A DNA stretch of 36,664 nucleotides from Candidatus Methanomethylicia archaeon (lineage in GTDB: Archaea; Thermoproteota; Methanomethylicia; CALHIW01). Location: contig CALHIW010000013.1 in assembly GCA_938030905.1 (NCBI GenBank), positions 1-36,664 on the forward strand. The letters run 5' to 3'. The first letter of the stretch is position 1. Each line of letters starts with the position of its first letter. The position numbers and the translations under genes were made by a program. The notes under the pieces are model-generated. The model made no database searches and was not told the DNA's origin. It saw only the letters and a list, made by a program, of their open reading frames with translations. Shown one piece after another: positions 10,048-20,139 of the stretch.

Positions 10048-10320
10048 ATGGTTAGAGGAGTAATATTGAGGATTGGCTATAGTACAGGTAATAGAAGACT
10101 TAGTAGAAGAATTAGGGAATGTATAGTGAAGTTTAATGGATGTAACAGTGCTAGTGAAGCAGCAAAGCTAATAGGTAGAAGAATTGTAGCTACATTTAGG
10201 AAGAGGAAGTATCTAGGTAAGGTAATTCGAACACATGGTAATAATGGAGCTGTTGTTGTAAAGTTTAAAAAAACACCTCCAACAGAGTATTTTAGCGAAA
10301 TTATTTTAGAAGCTATTTAA
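10048..10320 (+). CDS. rpl35ae: 50S ribosomal protein L35Ae
   Basis: 90 aa; VRGVILRIGYSTGNRR..., GRRIVATFRKRKYLGKVIRTHGNNGAVVVKF typical of L35Ae. Confidence 0.9.
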   Translation: MVRGVILRIGYSTGNRRLSRRIRECIVKFNGCNSASEAAKLIGRRIVATFRKRKYLGKVIRTHGNNGAVVVKFKKTPPTEYFSEIILEAI

Positions 10321-10501
10321 TACACTGTTTTGATTTAGTATTAGGCTAAAATGAATTAGTAAAGCTGTTAAGAAGTTATGCAGCTCACTACACTTAGTAA
10401 TCCACAGAGTATTAAATAAATCTAAATATAACTTATCAACTCTTAATGTAATTAGAGAATTTAACGTTAAGTAAATATATTAGTATTCTAATCCTTTATG
10501 T

Positions 10502-11392
10502 ATGATGAGAATTACTGGTCAGGCTGTAGGTATGGATTTATTATCTTTTATCGTTAGTAATTTATGGATTATACTATTCCTATTCTTCTTCCTAACACCA
10601 GTAATTCAGAAGTATATTTTAAACTCTGCGAGGAGAAATGTTTTAATGAGGCTTTCAAGAAAGAGGAAAGCACAGGTTATAACACTAATACATAGACAGG
10701 AAACTATAGCCTTTCTAGGAATACCTATCTCTAGATATATTGATATTGAGGATAGTGAAGAGATTCTAAGAGCTATTAGAATGACTCCTCCAAATACGCC
10801 AATAGATCTTATAATTCATACTCCAGGTGGAATAGCTTTAGCAGCAGCTCAAATAGCAGCTGCACTTAAAGCACATTCAGGTAAGAAAACAGTTATAATA
10901 CCACACTACGCTATGAGTGGGGGGACTCTAATAGCTTTAGCAGCAGATGAAATATTGATGGATCCGCATGCTGTTTTAGGACCTATTGATCCGCAAATCA
11001 TTGATCAGAATAGATCATACTCAGCAGCATCAATACTTAAAGTATTGGAGAAGAAGGATATTAACAGTATTGATGATAGAACCCTAATACTAGCTGAGGA
11101 GGCACGTAAAGCAATAGATCAGATGAAAACATTTGTAGAGTGGCTTTTATCAGGTAAATGTGGGGAGGAAACAATTAGGAAAGTCATTGAGGAATTGGTA
11201 AGTGGGAAATATACACATGACAAGCCAATATTTCCGGAGGATATAAAAAAGCTTTTAGGAGAATGTGTTAAAACCGAAATACCTGAGGAAGTATATACGT
11301 TAATGAGATTATACAAGATGGAGATAAGACCTAGAAGACCAGGTGTTGAATTTACTCCAATAGTACCTACAAAACCACAAGCTCAACAGTAA
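10502..11392 (+). CDS. SDH/SppA-type membrane-anchored ClpP-class serine protease
   Basis: N-terminal TM segment; LIIHTPGGIALAAAQIAAALKAH, PHYAMSGGTLIALAADEILMDPHAVLGPIDPQ. Confidence 0.9.
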   Translation: MMRITGQAVGMDLLSFIVSNLWIILFLFFFLTPVIQKYILNSARRNVLMRLSRKRKAQVITLIHRQETIAFLGIPISRYIDIEDSEEILRAIRMTPPNTPIDLIIHTPGGIALAAAQIAAALKAHSGKKTVIIPHYAMSGGTLIALAADEILMDPHAVLGPIDPQIIDQNRSYSAASILKVLEKKDINSIDDRTLILAEEARKAIDQMKTFVEWLLSGKCGEETIRKVIEELVSGKYTHDKPIFPEDIKKLLGECVKTEIPEEVYTLMRLYKMEIRPRRPGVEFTPIVPTKPQAQQ

Positions 11393-11448
11393 TAGATTTA
11401 ACAAACATAATTAACACATTATATAGCTAGATACTAATAATGGAGTAG

Positions 11449-12042
11449 TTAAATTAGAAAGTCTGCTAAGGTTTTTTTCTTCTTAATTCTCGGAAATTTA
11501 TCAGTAATATCGAAAACACCATCTGGATGATATGTTATAAGTTCAAGATCGAGAAGCTTCCTTATAAATCTCCTAGGATTCTGTATCCCCATCTTCTCAA
11601 GATCATTCATAATCTTTAAATCACCAACACTCCAATGTTCACTTAAATATTCAATAACTCTAAGCATTTCAGGATCTTTTAAAAGCTCATCAACATTAAC
11701 CTTTCCAACTCCAGTATTTACTTTGACTTTAACAATATCCTCTCCAGGATGAGGTATGTTGATAGTAGGCTTTACCACACTAGGCTCTAAACCTTTAACT
11801 CTTATAGCTTTAGGAACTGATTTTTTAAATAGTGGAAAGGATAATTCTGGGGGAGTGAAGAATTCACCTTCAGGCTCAACAATTCCTCTAGATAGAAGCT
11901 CCTCTATAATTACTGATAATGTGATTGATGATATATTTTCAGTATTAGCCCATTTAACCATTTCATCATAGGTTACAATACTACGTTTCTCAATAAACTC
12001 CTTAGCCTTCATAACCAATCTATTAAACAAATCACTCGACAA
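11449..12042 (-). CDS. Conserved hypothetical protein with winged-helix-like segments
   Basis: 197 aa; helix-rich N- and C-terminal segments (DEMVKWANTENISSITLSVIIEELLSRGIVEPEGEFF; MNDLEKMGIQNPRRFIRKLLDLELITYHPDGVFDI). Confidence 0.6.
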   Translation of the reverse strand: MSSDLFNRLVMKAKEFIEKRSIVTYDEMVKWANTENISSITLSVIIEELLSRGIVEPEGEFFTPPELSFPLFKKSVPKAIRVKGLEPSVVKPTINIPHPGEDIVKVKVNTGVGKVNVDELLKDPEMLRVIEYLSEHWSVGDLKIMNDLEKMGIQNPRRFIRKLLDLELITYHPDGVFDITDKFPRIKKKKTLADFLI

Positions 12043-12814
12043 TTCAGCTCCAACATAATAACTATAAATACTAATACTTAAAAATAACTGTAAAACTAAA
12101 TCATGAATATCACTCTACAATTTAGCTTTACGTCTTGATTACTTTTTACAAACACCTTATCCATATTCAGTATTCGAAATAGTAATTGGGATGAATTATA
12201 TAGAGTATTGGAAGAGAGTTAAACTGCAAAGCCTAGTTTTAAAATTCATTAATATTAACACCATTAGATGAAATATTAAGCCATAAGCATCTAGCTTTAA
12301 ATATCGAAGCATAACTGCAAATTAACTTCAACCACAACTATGAAGCTAGCATCAGGTAACGATAGATATACAATAATTCATCAATATCCATGGCTTCTAC
12401 TCGAACCCATGAAGCCCTGAAGACAAGTTGGCATAGTACACGGCTCCAAACATGGGAATGTATAGCGTAAACTGGAAGCTAGCTAATTATGGATACATCA
12501 CATAACGGTAAAACTTATAGCTTCTTAAACTAAGCAATTCTAATGAAGTATCTTAATAGATATGCCCGTAAACTTCTGAAAAACATGCTTAAACTAAATA
12601 GAAATAGCCATAATGGTAGAAGATGGAGGATAAATATTGATAGTAGTAAGGGTATTATAGAAGTATTTGATGAGAAAAGTAGAAGGAAAAACATTCTATT
12701 CATATAGAGCTTTAAATAATCAACTACGCTGAACATCATAATTCCTAATGAATTCAACTATAGCTATAGTCTTGAATGTAAGTCCACTAATAGAAAGATG
12801 TTTAATGCCAAGCC

Positions 12815-12835
12815 ATCCTCTAATAGATAGAGGAT
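12815..12835. other. Perfect 8-bp-stem inverted repeat ATCCTCTA-ATAGA-TAGAGGAT in a long intergenic region
   Basis: Direct sequence inspection. Confidence 0.6.
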
Positions 12836-12956
12836 AAATAATGACTGTAGCCTCAAGAGTTACAATACTTAAAAGTCTATTCAACTCAAATTCTGACTAC
12901 TAAGTTGATTTATTATGAGTGGAGAAAATATAAGAAGCTACTGGATAATGCTATAG

Positions 12957-13547
12957 ATGTATAGAAGCTATGATGGTTTAAAGTTTATAGTTTCAAGGGA
13001 TGTTTATGAGCCGGCAGAGGATACATATCTACTCATATCAGCTATTATGGGGGAGGGGGGAAAGAAGGCTTTAGATCTTGGATGTGGATGTGGACTCATA
13101 GCTTTAATCCTTGCTAGAAAGTTTGATGAAGTTATTGCTGTAGATATAAATCCAAATGCAGTAAAACTTACAGCATGTAATGCTAAGCTTAACAATATAA
13201 GCAACATCTATACAGTTAGATGTAGCTCAGGATCATCATTAAGGGGTCACATATTCGACGTTGTAGCATGCAATCCACCATACATACCAGTTACTGAAGA
13301 AGGGGGCTGGATTCATAAAGCATGGAGTGGGGGGTTAACAGGTAGGGAAGTCACATATAAAATGGCTGAGGAGGCATGGAGACTTCTTAAGGAGAATGGG
13401 AGACTATATATTGTAGCCTCAAGCCTCTCAAAAATTAAACATATTAAGAATCATCTAGTAAAATTAGGATTTAAAAACATTAGGAGGATATTATCTAGAA
13501 AGTTCTTTTTTGAGGAATTAACAGTTATTAGGTGTGTAAGATGTTAA
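12957..13547 (+). CDS. HemK/PrmC-family (Mtq2-like) release-factor glutamine methyltransferase
   Basis: VYEPAEDTYLL, LDLGCGCGLIALILA, ACNPPYIPV (NPPY) motifs. Confidence 0.9.
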   Translation: MYRSYDGLKFIVSRDVYEPAEDTYLLISAIMGEGGKKALDLGCGCGLIALILARKFDEVIAVDINPNAVKLTACNAKLNNISNIYTVRCSSGSSLRGHIFDVVACNPPYIPVTEEGGWIHKAWSGGLTGREVTYKMAEEAWRLLKENGRLYIVASSLSKIKHIKNHLVKLGFKNIRRILSRKFFFEELTVIRCVRC

Positions 13548-14007
13548 ATAATGCTATCTCTCTCATACAGTCTAAAGAAGGCCAATATCGAATCCTATAT
13601 GTAAATACGTAGAAACTCCAATAAATGAATTAAGAATTGCTGGAAGCATAAAGAATCAATTAGAATAATTTAAGATACCTCATAACATAGACATATCTAT
13701 ATAATACATTTTATCAAAATCCGGTAAACAACTAAACATTTTAGAATGTGGAGGAAAACTTAACACTCAACTCATATTAAGCTACATATGTGTTGAAGAT
13801 ATGAAGATAGATATAATCTGAAATATAGAAGTCATCTCCTATAAACTGAAACATTATTTCTTAATAATTTAAACAGCTCTCTACATACTAATATTTTACA
13901 GGCTTCCCACTGATATTTTAGATGGCTTCAGTAGTTCTCAGCCTACATTTAAAGTATTTTCCTTACTCATGAAGTACACAATACCGTCGTGAATGATGGT
14001 GATTAAG

Positions 14008-14017
14008 TATTTAAATA
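14008..14017 (+). promoter_or_regulatory. TATA-like element TATTTAAATA upstream of the DUF359 gene
   Basis: Centre about 23 nt upstream of the ATG at 14036; leaderless geometry. Confidence 0.5.
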
Positions 14018-14035
14018 TAGTATAGCATAGTTCTT

Positions 14036-14620
14036 ATGTATACCTGTCTAAAAATCTCCGATAGGTTGAGGAATGCTTTAAGAAAGCCTTTAGGCTACTT
14101 CATAGCTGAACCCAATGCAGAGTTTAAAGCGAAGAAATACATTGAGGATATCAATCCAGTAAAGATAATTACTGTTGGTGATGTTGTTTCATCAACTCTA
14201 TATGAAGCTAAACTCCATATAAATATGGTAGTAGTTGATGGAAAAACCTTAAGAAGTATAGGTAGATATTATGGTTTTAAATCAAACCGTATTTTTAGGG
14301 TTGAAAACTATCCAGGTACAATAAGTATTAATGCATGGAATATCTTAAAAGAGGCTTTAAAGATTAATGATGATGTTCTAGTATTAGTATATGGGGAGGA
14401 GGATCTGCTTGTAATACCAGCAGTTATTCTAGCACCTGAAAACTCAGTGGTTGCTTATGGTCAGCCTCCACTATGGGGTGAGGGGGGAATTGTTATTGTA
14501 AAGGTAGATATGGAGAAGAAAAAAGAGTTTATTAATTATTTAAGGGAAATGGAGGTTGAAGAGGAAGGTAAGGAGGAGGTTCTTAGTAGGATGCTAGATG
14601 AATATATGAATTATACTTAG
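14036..14620 (+). CDS. GTP-dependent dephospho-CoA kinase (DUF359)
   Basis: AEPNAEFKAKKYIED, ITVGDVVSSTLYEAKLHINMVVVDGKTLR, NVWN-like NAWNILKEAL, VYGEEDLLVIPAVILAPENSVVAYGQP. Confidence 0.9.
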   Translation: MYTCLKISDRLRNALRKPLGYFIAEPNAEFKAKKYIEDINPVKIITVGDVVSSTLYEAKLHINMVVVDGKTLRSIGRYYGFKSNRIFRVENYPGTISINAWNILKEALKINDDVLVLVYGEEDLLVIPAVILAPENSVVAYGQPPLWGEGGIVIVKVDMEKKKEFINYLREMEVEEEGKEEVLSRMLDEYMNYT

Positions 14621-15073
14621 GGTTGAAAGCCATACTATCAATACAGTAGCTGAAACACCTATACTTATTGCTACTATTGATCTACCATATTTTAAACCTA
14701 ATATGTAGGCTAATGCAGACCCAGTCCATGCACCGGATCCAGGTATAGGTACCGCAACAAATATTGTTAATCCTAGTAAGCCATATTTATCAATGTATTT
14801 ACGTCCTCTACTCCTAATATTATCTAGCATGTTTAGATATAGAGCTATTAGACACTTAACTCTACCATTTAATCTAGATCTTCTTAAAACCCTCTCTATA
14901 AGGTTAAGTACTGGAATTAGTATTGGAGCTATAGCTAGATTTCCAGTAAGTGAGATAGCTAATACTTGAAGAGGATTTAACCCAACAGCTATGCCGTAAA
15001 CTATACTTCCACGAGCCTCAATTATAGGCATCATAGATAGAAACAATACTGTCAAAATCTTAAAATCATACAA
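14594..15073 (-). CDS. COG2426-type small multidrug-export/membrane protein
   Basis: MPIIEARGSIVYGIAVGL, FVAVPIPGSGAWTGSALAYILGL. Confidence 0.85.
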   Translation of the reverse strand: MYDFKILTVLFLSMMPIIEARGSIVYGIAVGLNPLQVLAISLTGNLAIAPILIPVLNLIERVLRRSRLNGRVKCLIALYLNMLDNIRSRGRKYIDKYGLLGLTIFVAVPIPGSGAWTGSALAYILGLKYGRSIVAISIGVSATVLIVWLSTLSIIHIFI

Positions 15074-15659
15074 TTAAATCACCAGGTTTAGGTAGAATCA
15101 TTAAGACCTCTCTAGGATCCCCTATTTCTAAAGCCTTACCCTCAAGGTAAAGCCTACCAGTAACCGCACATGTAATGGCGTCAAGCTCATGAGCTGAAAG
15201 CTTTAAATCAATACTTCCATAAAGACTAAATCTATTCTTTAACATTAACCTTAACCTTTCAGGATCAGATTTACTTCTAGGTAGCTTAAGTATATCTTGA
15301 GCCCCTCCAGGATATGTTTCAACAACTCTTAATCCTCTAGACTCAAGTATAATTCTAAGTCTTATACCCCTCTCAGTAAGCTTTCGCATACCTGCAAAAT
15401 TTATTGGGAAAAACCTTATACCCATACGTCGAAGCTCACGGTCACAATTTCTTATACATTCCTTAGAGTCTAATGTTTTACCTAAAGGCAATGCTAGTGG
15501 AGCATCTATAGCTACAATCTGAGGATTAAAGGATACTGTGGTTAATATTATTTCATCATCATGGCGTACAATTAAGGTTTCAACATGACTACCTCTAAGC
15601 AAACATATTCCAGTATCTCTACTCTCAACCCCAGCTAGATCAATACCTACAACTCTCAC
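15066..15659 (-). CDS. DUF429 domain protein
   Basis: VGIDLAGVESRDTGICLL, VAIDAPLALP, ETYPGGAQ, SAHELDAITCAVTGRLYLEGKA. Confidence 0.85.
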   Translation of the reverse strand: MRVVGIDLAGVESRDTGICLLRGSHVETLIVRHDDEIILTTVSFNPQIVAIDAPLALPLGKTLDSKECIRNCDRELRRMGIRFFPINFAGMRKLTERGIRLRIILESRGLRVVETYPGGAQDILKLPRSKSDPERLRLMLKNRFSLYGSIDLKLSAHELDAITCAVTGRLYLEGKALEIGDPREVLMILPKPGDLIV

Positions 15660-16467
15660 TAAGCCTCAACTCACCAGTTATCTCAAGAAGTAATTTTCTT
15701 GTAGCTGAAGCTATGAATGGGGTTGTTGATGGGGGGTAGATGGGTATTTCAAGATCATTACCTTTAACATCAACCACTACACCTCCAGCCTTCCTAACTA
15801 TGAATACAGCAGCTGTTAAATCTGTACTTCTAAGAAAACCTCTTAAATCAATAAAGGCATCAGCAGCGCCTGAAGCTACAAGACAAATTTCAAGAGCATC
15901 TGTACCTAAAAACCTTACATGTGCGGCCTTTTCAAGTATTGATGAAATCCTAGCAATATAGCCTGGAATCCTACCCTTAACATTTAGATCAGCAGATATT
16001 AATGCCTCCCTAATACTTTCAATACTTGAAACCCTAATAGACTTACCGTTTAAATATGCTCCATAATCTCTTTCAGCATAGTATACATCTCCATTAACAA
16101 TGTTTACTACACCACCAGCAATAACACTACTTAACATAACTCCCTCAGCAATAGCTATTGAAGTACTAAAGCATGGATAACCACGTACAGCATTAACACT
16201 ACCATCTATTGGATCAACAATAATGTATGGAGAACCACCACACCCAATAATAATTTCTCCACTCTCCTCACTTACAATAGTAGCATTATTAAAATACCTC
16301 CTCAACGACTCAATAATAGACTCCTCAGCAACAAGATCTATAAGCTTCATTTCATCACCGAAGACGTTACGTTGAATAGGCTGTTTATAGCTTGAATACT
16401 TCATACAGTCTAAAACCCTACTCCTACATTGAAGTAGAGTCTGCACTACAATATTAAAATATTTCAT
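15640..16467 (-). CDS. Inositol monophosphatase / archaeal fructose-1,6-bisphosphatase family
   Basis: VSEESGE, IVDPIDGSVNAVRGYPCFSTSIAIA motif. Confidence 0.92.
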   Translation of the reverse strand: MKYFNIVVQTLLQCRSRVLDCMKYSSYKQPIQRNVFGDEMKLIDLVAEESIIESLRRYFNNATIVSEESGEIIIGCGGSPYIIVDPIDGSVNAVRGYPCFSTSIAIAEGVMLSSVIAGGVVNIVNGDVYYAERDYGAYLNGKSIRVSSIESIREALISADLNVKGRIPGYIARISSILEKAAHVRFLGTDALEICLVASGAADAFIDLRGFLRSTDLTAAVFIVRKAGGVVVDVKGNDLEIPIYPPSTTPFIASATRKLLLEITGELRLSESCRY

Positions 16468-16524
16468 AAATGCTCAACTATAAAACAATATTTAAACTTT
16501 AATAACTATAAATTTAAATACTGT

Positions 16525-17206
16525 ATGCAGATACCATTGGAGATTATAAATAAGCTTGAGGATTGGTATGGTAGAAACTGGTGGAGTAAAGAGGAGGAGT
16601 TTGATGGGATACTCTATAATCCATTTAAGAACTTAATTTTCACAATTCTCTCACAGAGTACCTCAAGTATAAATGCTTATAGGGCATATAGGGGTTTAAG
16701 CTTAAAGTTTTCAATAAATCCTAAAACCCTAGCAAATACTAATGAGGAGGAGATAGCTGAAGCTATTAGGACTAGTGGACTATATAGAGTTAAAGCTAAG
16801 AGAATTAGGGAGGCATCAAAATACATAATCGAGGAACTGAATAGTAGACTAGATGAAGTGTTAAAGCTACCAAGAGAGAAAGCACGGGGAAATACTTAAG
16901 CAGATTCCAGGTGTAGGTGATAAACAACTGATGCAGTTTTATCATGTATATATAGTCCATGTGAGGTAATAGTTATTGATACTCATATGGATAGACTGGC
17001 TAAACATTTAGGTATAGCTAGTGGGGGTATGAAGTATAGTGGAGCACAGAATGCCTTAATAAACTTTATACTTGGAGTAGAATTCTAAGTTGGAAGTAGA
17101 GTAGAGTTTAGGATTACTATGGCTTCTTGCAAAACATACATGTAAAACTAGAAATCCTAGATGTAGTGAGTGTGTTTTAAACATTGTATGTTCCAAGATA
17201 ATATAA
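16525..17206 (+). pseudogene. nth: Endonuclease III (HhH-GPD DNA glycosylase) with frameshifts and a stop
   Basis: N-part ORF 16525-16899 (FKNLIFTILSQSTSSINAYRAYRGL, AEAIRTSGLYRVKAKRIREASKYI); after frame changes IPGVGDKTTDAVLSCIYSPCEVIVIDTHMDRLAKHLG and Fe-S motif CKTRNPRCSECVLNIVC. Confidence 0.88.
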
Positions 17207-17259
17207 GTATTTATTTGGAATTTTAATACTACTATACTTAGTATTATTTTGAGTTAAAC

Positions 17260-17940
17260 TTGATAAGCTATATATTCTCTATTGGGTATGTTGATAGAGA
17301 GATTATGTCGGAGAAATTTAGTAAGAAATGGAGTAGAAATGAAAACTCTATTCTCAGCCGAGTAAAGAGGTTATTCCACTCAAAACAGTCACTTAGCGAG
17401 AAGATATTAATGGTAACATTTAGAATTAATAGTTTAAAAACGAGACTTGAACAGGAATCCTATAAGCTTCTACAGCGTGATAGAGATTTATTTGAGAAAT
17501 GCATCCAGGCATTAACATCTAGGGATGAGCTTAGAGCTAAAATATATGCAAATGAGGTTGTAGAGCTTAGAAAGATTACGGGATTAGTTCTGAAGAGTAA
17601 GCTTGCCTTAGAGCAGGTTTCGCTAAGACTTGAAACCATACGTGACTTCGGAAACCTAGTAGCAGTAGTAGCTCCAGTATCGAGGGTTGTAGGAGACTTA
17701 AGAAGTCAGCTCTCAGGATTTATGCCTCAAATAGGTAGTGAACTTGGAGAAATTAGTGAAAGCCTACAGACAATGATTAATGAGGCTGGAATTAATGTTC
17801 AGACAGGATTTGAAATTGAGGCATCAAATGAAGCGCAGAAAATACTTAGTGAAGCAACAGTAGTTGCTGAACAGAAAATGAAGGAGAAACTACCGGAAAT
17901 ACCAATACATCTACCAATAGCATTAAGGGAGAAGATATAG
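17260..17940 (+). CDS. ESCRT-III/CdvB-family (Snf7-like) protein
   Basis: Basic helical N-terminus, long coiled coil, Snf7-like QESYKLLQRDRDLFEKCIQALTSRDELRAKIYANEVVELRKI; actual start may be the internal ATG (MSEKF) rather than TTG at 17260. Confidence 0.82.
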   Translation: MISYIFSIGYVDREIMSEKFSKKWSRNENSILSRVKRLFHSKQSLSEKILMVTFRINSLKTRLEQESYKLLQRDRDLFEKCIQALTSRDELRAKIYANEVVELRKITGLVLKSKLALEQVSLRLETIRDFGNLVAVVAPVSRVVGDLRSQLSGFMPQIGSELGEISESLQTMINEAGINVQTGFEIEASNEAQKILSEATVVAEQKMKEKLPEIPIHLPIALREKI

Positions 17941-17962
17941 TTAAAATAGCAGTCTCACCAGC

Positions 17963-17970
17963 TATTTAAG
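17963..17970 (+). promoter_or_regulatory. TATA-like element TATTTAAG upstream of the ROK kinase
   Basis: Centre about 24 nt upstream of the ATG at 17991. Confidence 0.45.
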
Positions 17971-17990
17971 TAGTTTAATCTATAAATATT

Positions 17991-18971
17991 ATGGATAGTT
18001 TAGCTTTAGGAATTGATATTGGAGCAACTCATATTAGAGCTGCTATTGGAAATTCAAGTAGAATTCTATTTAAAACATTTGAGGAAACAGTTAATCAAGG
18101 AGATGAATATGCAATTGCAAATCAAATAATTAAACTAGCTAGAAAAATCCCGGAGAAACTCATTAGTAAAATAGTTGGAGTAGGTATTGGATCAATAGGT
18201 CCAGTCAATATTAGGAGGGGAGTAATAGTTAAACCTTCAAACCTACCATTTAGAAAAATTGTTATTACAGAGCCTTTAATAGATAAGTTTAAAACTCCAA
18301 TATATCTAGTTAATGACTGTGTTGCTGCTGTTATTGGTGAAAGATTTTTTGGAGCTGGTAGAAATATAGATAATCTAGTATATGTTACCATTAGTACAGG
18401 TATTGGATGTGGAGCATATGTTAATGGCGGCTTACTCCTAGGTAAGGATGGAAATGCTCATGAGGTTGGGCATATGGTAATAGATTTTAATGGAAGACTT
18501 AAATGTGGATGTGGGGGAAGAGGACATTGGGAAGCATACTGTTCAGGCAAAAACATACCGAAATATGCAAGATTAATATTGAAAAAAGCAGATAAAGTAA
18601 AAGCTGAGAAAAGCCCTCTATACAGGCAGCTTGAAAACCTAACATCTGAAACCATATTTCTAAATGCTAGAATAGGTGATTACCTAGCTTTAAGAATAGT
18701 TGAAGAAGTCGGTAGATTAAACGCTGTAGGATTCGCTAACATTATAAACATGTATGATCCAGCATTAATAACTGTAGGTGGAGCTGTAATCCTTAGAAAT
18801 ATTGATATTACAATACCAATAATAAGGAGAAACATAAACAAATACGCTATAAATAGAATACCTAAAATAACTCCTACACCACTAGGTGAAGATATAGTAT
18901 TGTATGGAGCAATAGCTACAGCGCTTAACCCACCAATACAGCTACAAGATATGGTTAAGACTTCTTTATAA
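17991..18971 (+). CDS. ROK-family sugar kinase
   Basis: LGIDIGATHIRAAIG, GNAHEVGHMVID, ROK zinc motif CGCGGRGHWEAYCSG. Confidence 0.93.
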   Translation: MDSLALGIDIGATHIRAAIGNSSRILFKTFEETVNQGDEYAIANQIIKLARKIPEKLISKIVGVGIGSIGPVNIRRGVIVKPSNLPFRKIVITEPLIDKFKTPIYLVNDCVAAVIGERFFGAGRNIDNLVYVTISTGIGCGAYVNGGLLLGKDGNAHEVGHMVIDFNGRLKCGCGGRGHWEAYCSGKNIPKYARLILKKADKVKAEKSPLYRQLENLTSETIFLNARIGDYLALRIVEEVGRLNAVGFANIINMYDPALITVGGAVILRNIDITIPIIRRNINKYAINRIPKITPTPLGEDIVLYGAIATALNPPIQLQDMVKTSL

Positions 18972-20136
18972 GTCTAGCTATGAAGTATCCAGATGTATCG
19001 TGAGCATCAGGATAAAACCTCTGTAGTAAATCATAATTCTCAACAATATTTAAGCCTCTTGAAGCAATATAGATAGGCTGCTCATCAACTTTTAAGTTAA
19101 GACTTCTAACAGCATAATCAACTATGAGCTCATTCTCCTCAGGTGTTATTGTACATGTAGAGTATACAATTACACCTCCATCTTTAACTATCTTAGCAGC
19201 TACCTTAATAAATTGTTTCTGATAGTCTGCAAGAGCCTTAACAATTCTATACGTCTTAACATCTTGAAGCTTAGGTCTTACACCAATAGTTGAGCATGGA
19301 GGATCTATAAGAATCCTATCAGCCTTAATCCATGGATAGTAAACATCTAGATAACGTGAATCAGCCTTAAAAACACGAATACAGTTAGCACCAACCCTAC
19401 AAACCTCCCTCCTCAACCTATTAATTCTACGATTAGAATTATCGAAAGCTAAAACTAAGGCATTATCACCTGTAAGCTGAGCTATATGTGTTGTCTTACC
19501 ACCAGGAGCAGCACACATATCAACAATAACCTCACCAGGCTTAGGATCTAGAACAATACTTGTAATTATTGCTGGTAGACTCTGATCAAATATGAGGCCG
19601 CTCCTATACTCCTTAAGATTCTGAATCTTCGGAGTCTCATAAACAGATCTTAATACACGAACTGCAAGCCCATAATTGCACTTAACCATTTCACAACCAT
19701 CAATCTCAGCAATACCCCAACCAACAGGCTCACCATGGGGTGTAGTGATGAGAACCTCATTACCTTTAAAAACACCATCAGCTCTTACAACACCAGGAGC
19801 ATAGAGATCAGCACCCTGATAAACACTTTCAGAAGCATACTTATCAGCAACAACAACCTTACAAGCTACTGGAAGCCTATTAGGACCTTTAACTCTAAAA
19901 TAGAGAGCATCCCTAACCAAACAATCCTTGTAAACCTCAAAGCCTCTAGATAATAAACTCTCATAAACATCGTTAATAGATGCCTTTAAAGTATTAACCC
20001 TAACATAGTATCTACCTGGAGGCTTCCTTAAAGCCTCAATAATACTTTTCAATCTATCCCCAAATACACTACTAAGATTCTCTATAAGCCTCTCATCTAG
20101 AAGTATAGCTTTCGAATACTCAATAAGACCTACCAT
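18955..20136 (-). CDS. NSUN/Nop2-Sun RNA m5C methyltransferase with PUA-like domain
   Basis: VDMCAAPGGKTTHIAQL, DPPCSTIGVRP, YSTCTITPEENE motifs; PUA-like segment VVADKYASESVYQGADLYAPGVVR. Confidence 0.92.
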   Translation of the reverse strand: MVGLIEYSKAILLDERLIENLSSVFGDRLKSIIEALRKPPGRYYVRVNTLKASINDVYESLLSRGFEVYKDCLVRDALYFRVKGPNRLPVACKVVVADKYASESVYQGADLYAPGVVRADGVFKGNEVLITTPHGEPVGWGIAEIDGCEMVKCNYGLAVRVLRSVYETPKIQNLKEYRSGLIFDQSLPAIITSIVLDPKPGEVIVDMCAAPGGKTTHIAQLTGDNALVLAFDNSNRRINRLRREVCRVGANCIRVFKADSRYLDVYYPWIKADRILIDPPCSTIGVRPKLQDVKTYRIVKALADYQKQFIKVAAKIVKDGGVIVYSTCTITPEENELIVDYAVRSLNLKVDEQPIYIASRGLNIVENYDLLQRFYPDAHDTSGYFIARLIKKS

Positions 20137-20139
20137 AGC

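Noticed and set aside
12530-12757. 75-aa hydrophobic ORF (minus)
   Set aside because: Composition (Leu/Phe/Ser runs) is what AT-rich noncoding sequence produces; no start context or motif.
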